The notes under the pieces: generated by a model
Seen by the model: only the letters and a program-made list of their open reading frames with translations
What the model was told of the DNA's origin: nothing
The model's database searches: none
DNA from: Deltaproteobacteria bacterium
Lineage (GTDB): Bacteria > Myxococcota_A > Polyangia > HGW-17 > SLPX01
DNA: 5,094 bases
Direction of reading: 5' to 3'
Assembly (NCBI GenBank): GCA_011390535.1
Contig: JAABSF010000245.1
Location: 1 to 5,094, forward strand
Translations under genes and position numbers: made by a program
Part shown: in pieces, positions 5,021 through 5,094 of the stretch
Position numbering within the stretch: the first letter of the stretch is position 1
Layout: the number at the start of each line of letters is the position of its first letter

Positions 5021-5094
5021 TTACATTGGCGTTACAATCACAGGTCGGTGGGACGAGAGAGTTTCTTCCATTTTTTTTCGAATAAATTGGTTTT
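5021..5094 (-). other. Region upstream of the outer membrane factor gene: possible short ORF or upstream gene end
   Basis: Two minus-strand frames are open from the window edge. One ends TAA at 5021-5023, directly before the AAGGAG of the next gene. In it, an internal ATG at 5071 would encode a 16-residue peptide, MEETLSSHRPVIVTPM, with no clear ribosome binding site. The other ends TGA at 5038-5040, with visible end FEKKWKKLSRPTDL. Either could be the C-terminus of an upstream gene in the same operon, or neither may be coding; too little is visible to choose. An A8 run (minus strand, 5071-5078) lies just before the candidate ATG. No convincing promoter is seen in these bases. Confidence 0.25.

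Noticed and set aside
5071..5094. Possible -10 element (TTTATT on the minus strand) for the operon
   Set aside because: Poor match, and any -35 would lie outside the window; A/T richness near an A8 run explains it.

Overview
The window holds a single-strand operon: every gene reads on the minus strand, right to left. It encodes a MacAB-TolC-type tripartite efflux pump, followed by the start of what looks like an ECF sigma factor gene. A TolC-type outer membrane factor, a periplasmic adaptor with an inner-membrane anchor and a MacB-type ABC transporter occur together, so the host is a diderm (Gram-negative-type) bacterium. Base composition is moderate and Shine-Dalgarno sites are good. Nothing in the sequence fixes the phylum. 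The split MacB, with ATPase and permease as separate proteins, differs from the fused MacB of Escherichia coli.

Layout in transcription order. At 5008-5094 there is a short upstream region with the tolC ribosome binding site and a possible short upstream ORF or gene end that runs off the window. The TolC-like outer membrane factor follows (3430-5007), then a 62-base spacer carrying the next ribosome binding site, then the MacA/HlyD-type adaptor (2156-3367). The ABC ATPase (1395-2159) overlaps the adaptor by ATGA, and the MacB/FtsX-type permease (187-1398) overlaps the ATPase by ATGA. An 88-base gap contains a short stem-loop and an imperfect hexamer repeat. Last is the first 32 codons of a probable sigma-70-family (ECF) protein, cut by the left edge (1-98).

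The expected working of the pump, from family knowledge, is as follows. The ATPase dimer drives movements of the permease dimer. These are transmitted to a hexameric adaptor, which docks on a TolC-like trimer and expels a substrate from the periplasm. The substrate is not identifiable from sequence; macrolides, peptides, lipids and siderophores are all known for relatives.

This is largely a conventional system. The points most worth a second look are: the Arg/Gly-rich adaptor tail, whose codons also form a G-quadruplex-type motif just before the ATPase start; an alanine where the adaptor's TolC-docking RLS motif normally has serine; the probable sigma factor gene directly downstream; and the possible coupled reading frame just before tolC. 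There are no RNA genes, insertion sequences or CRISPR arrays that I can support, and no gene-free stretch longer than 300 bases.
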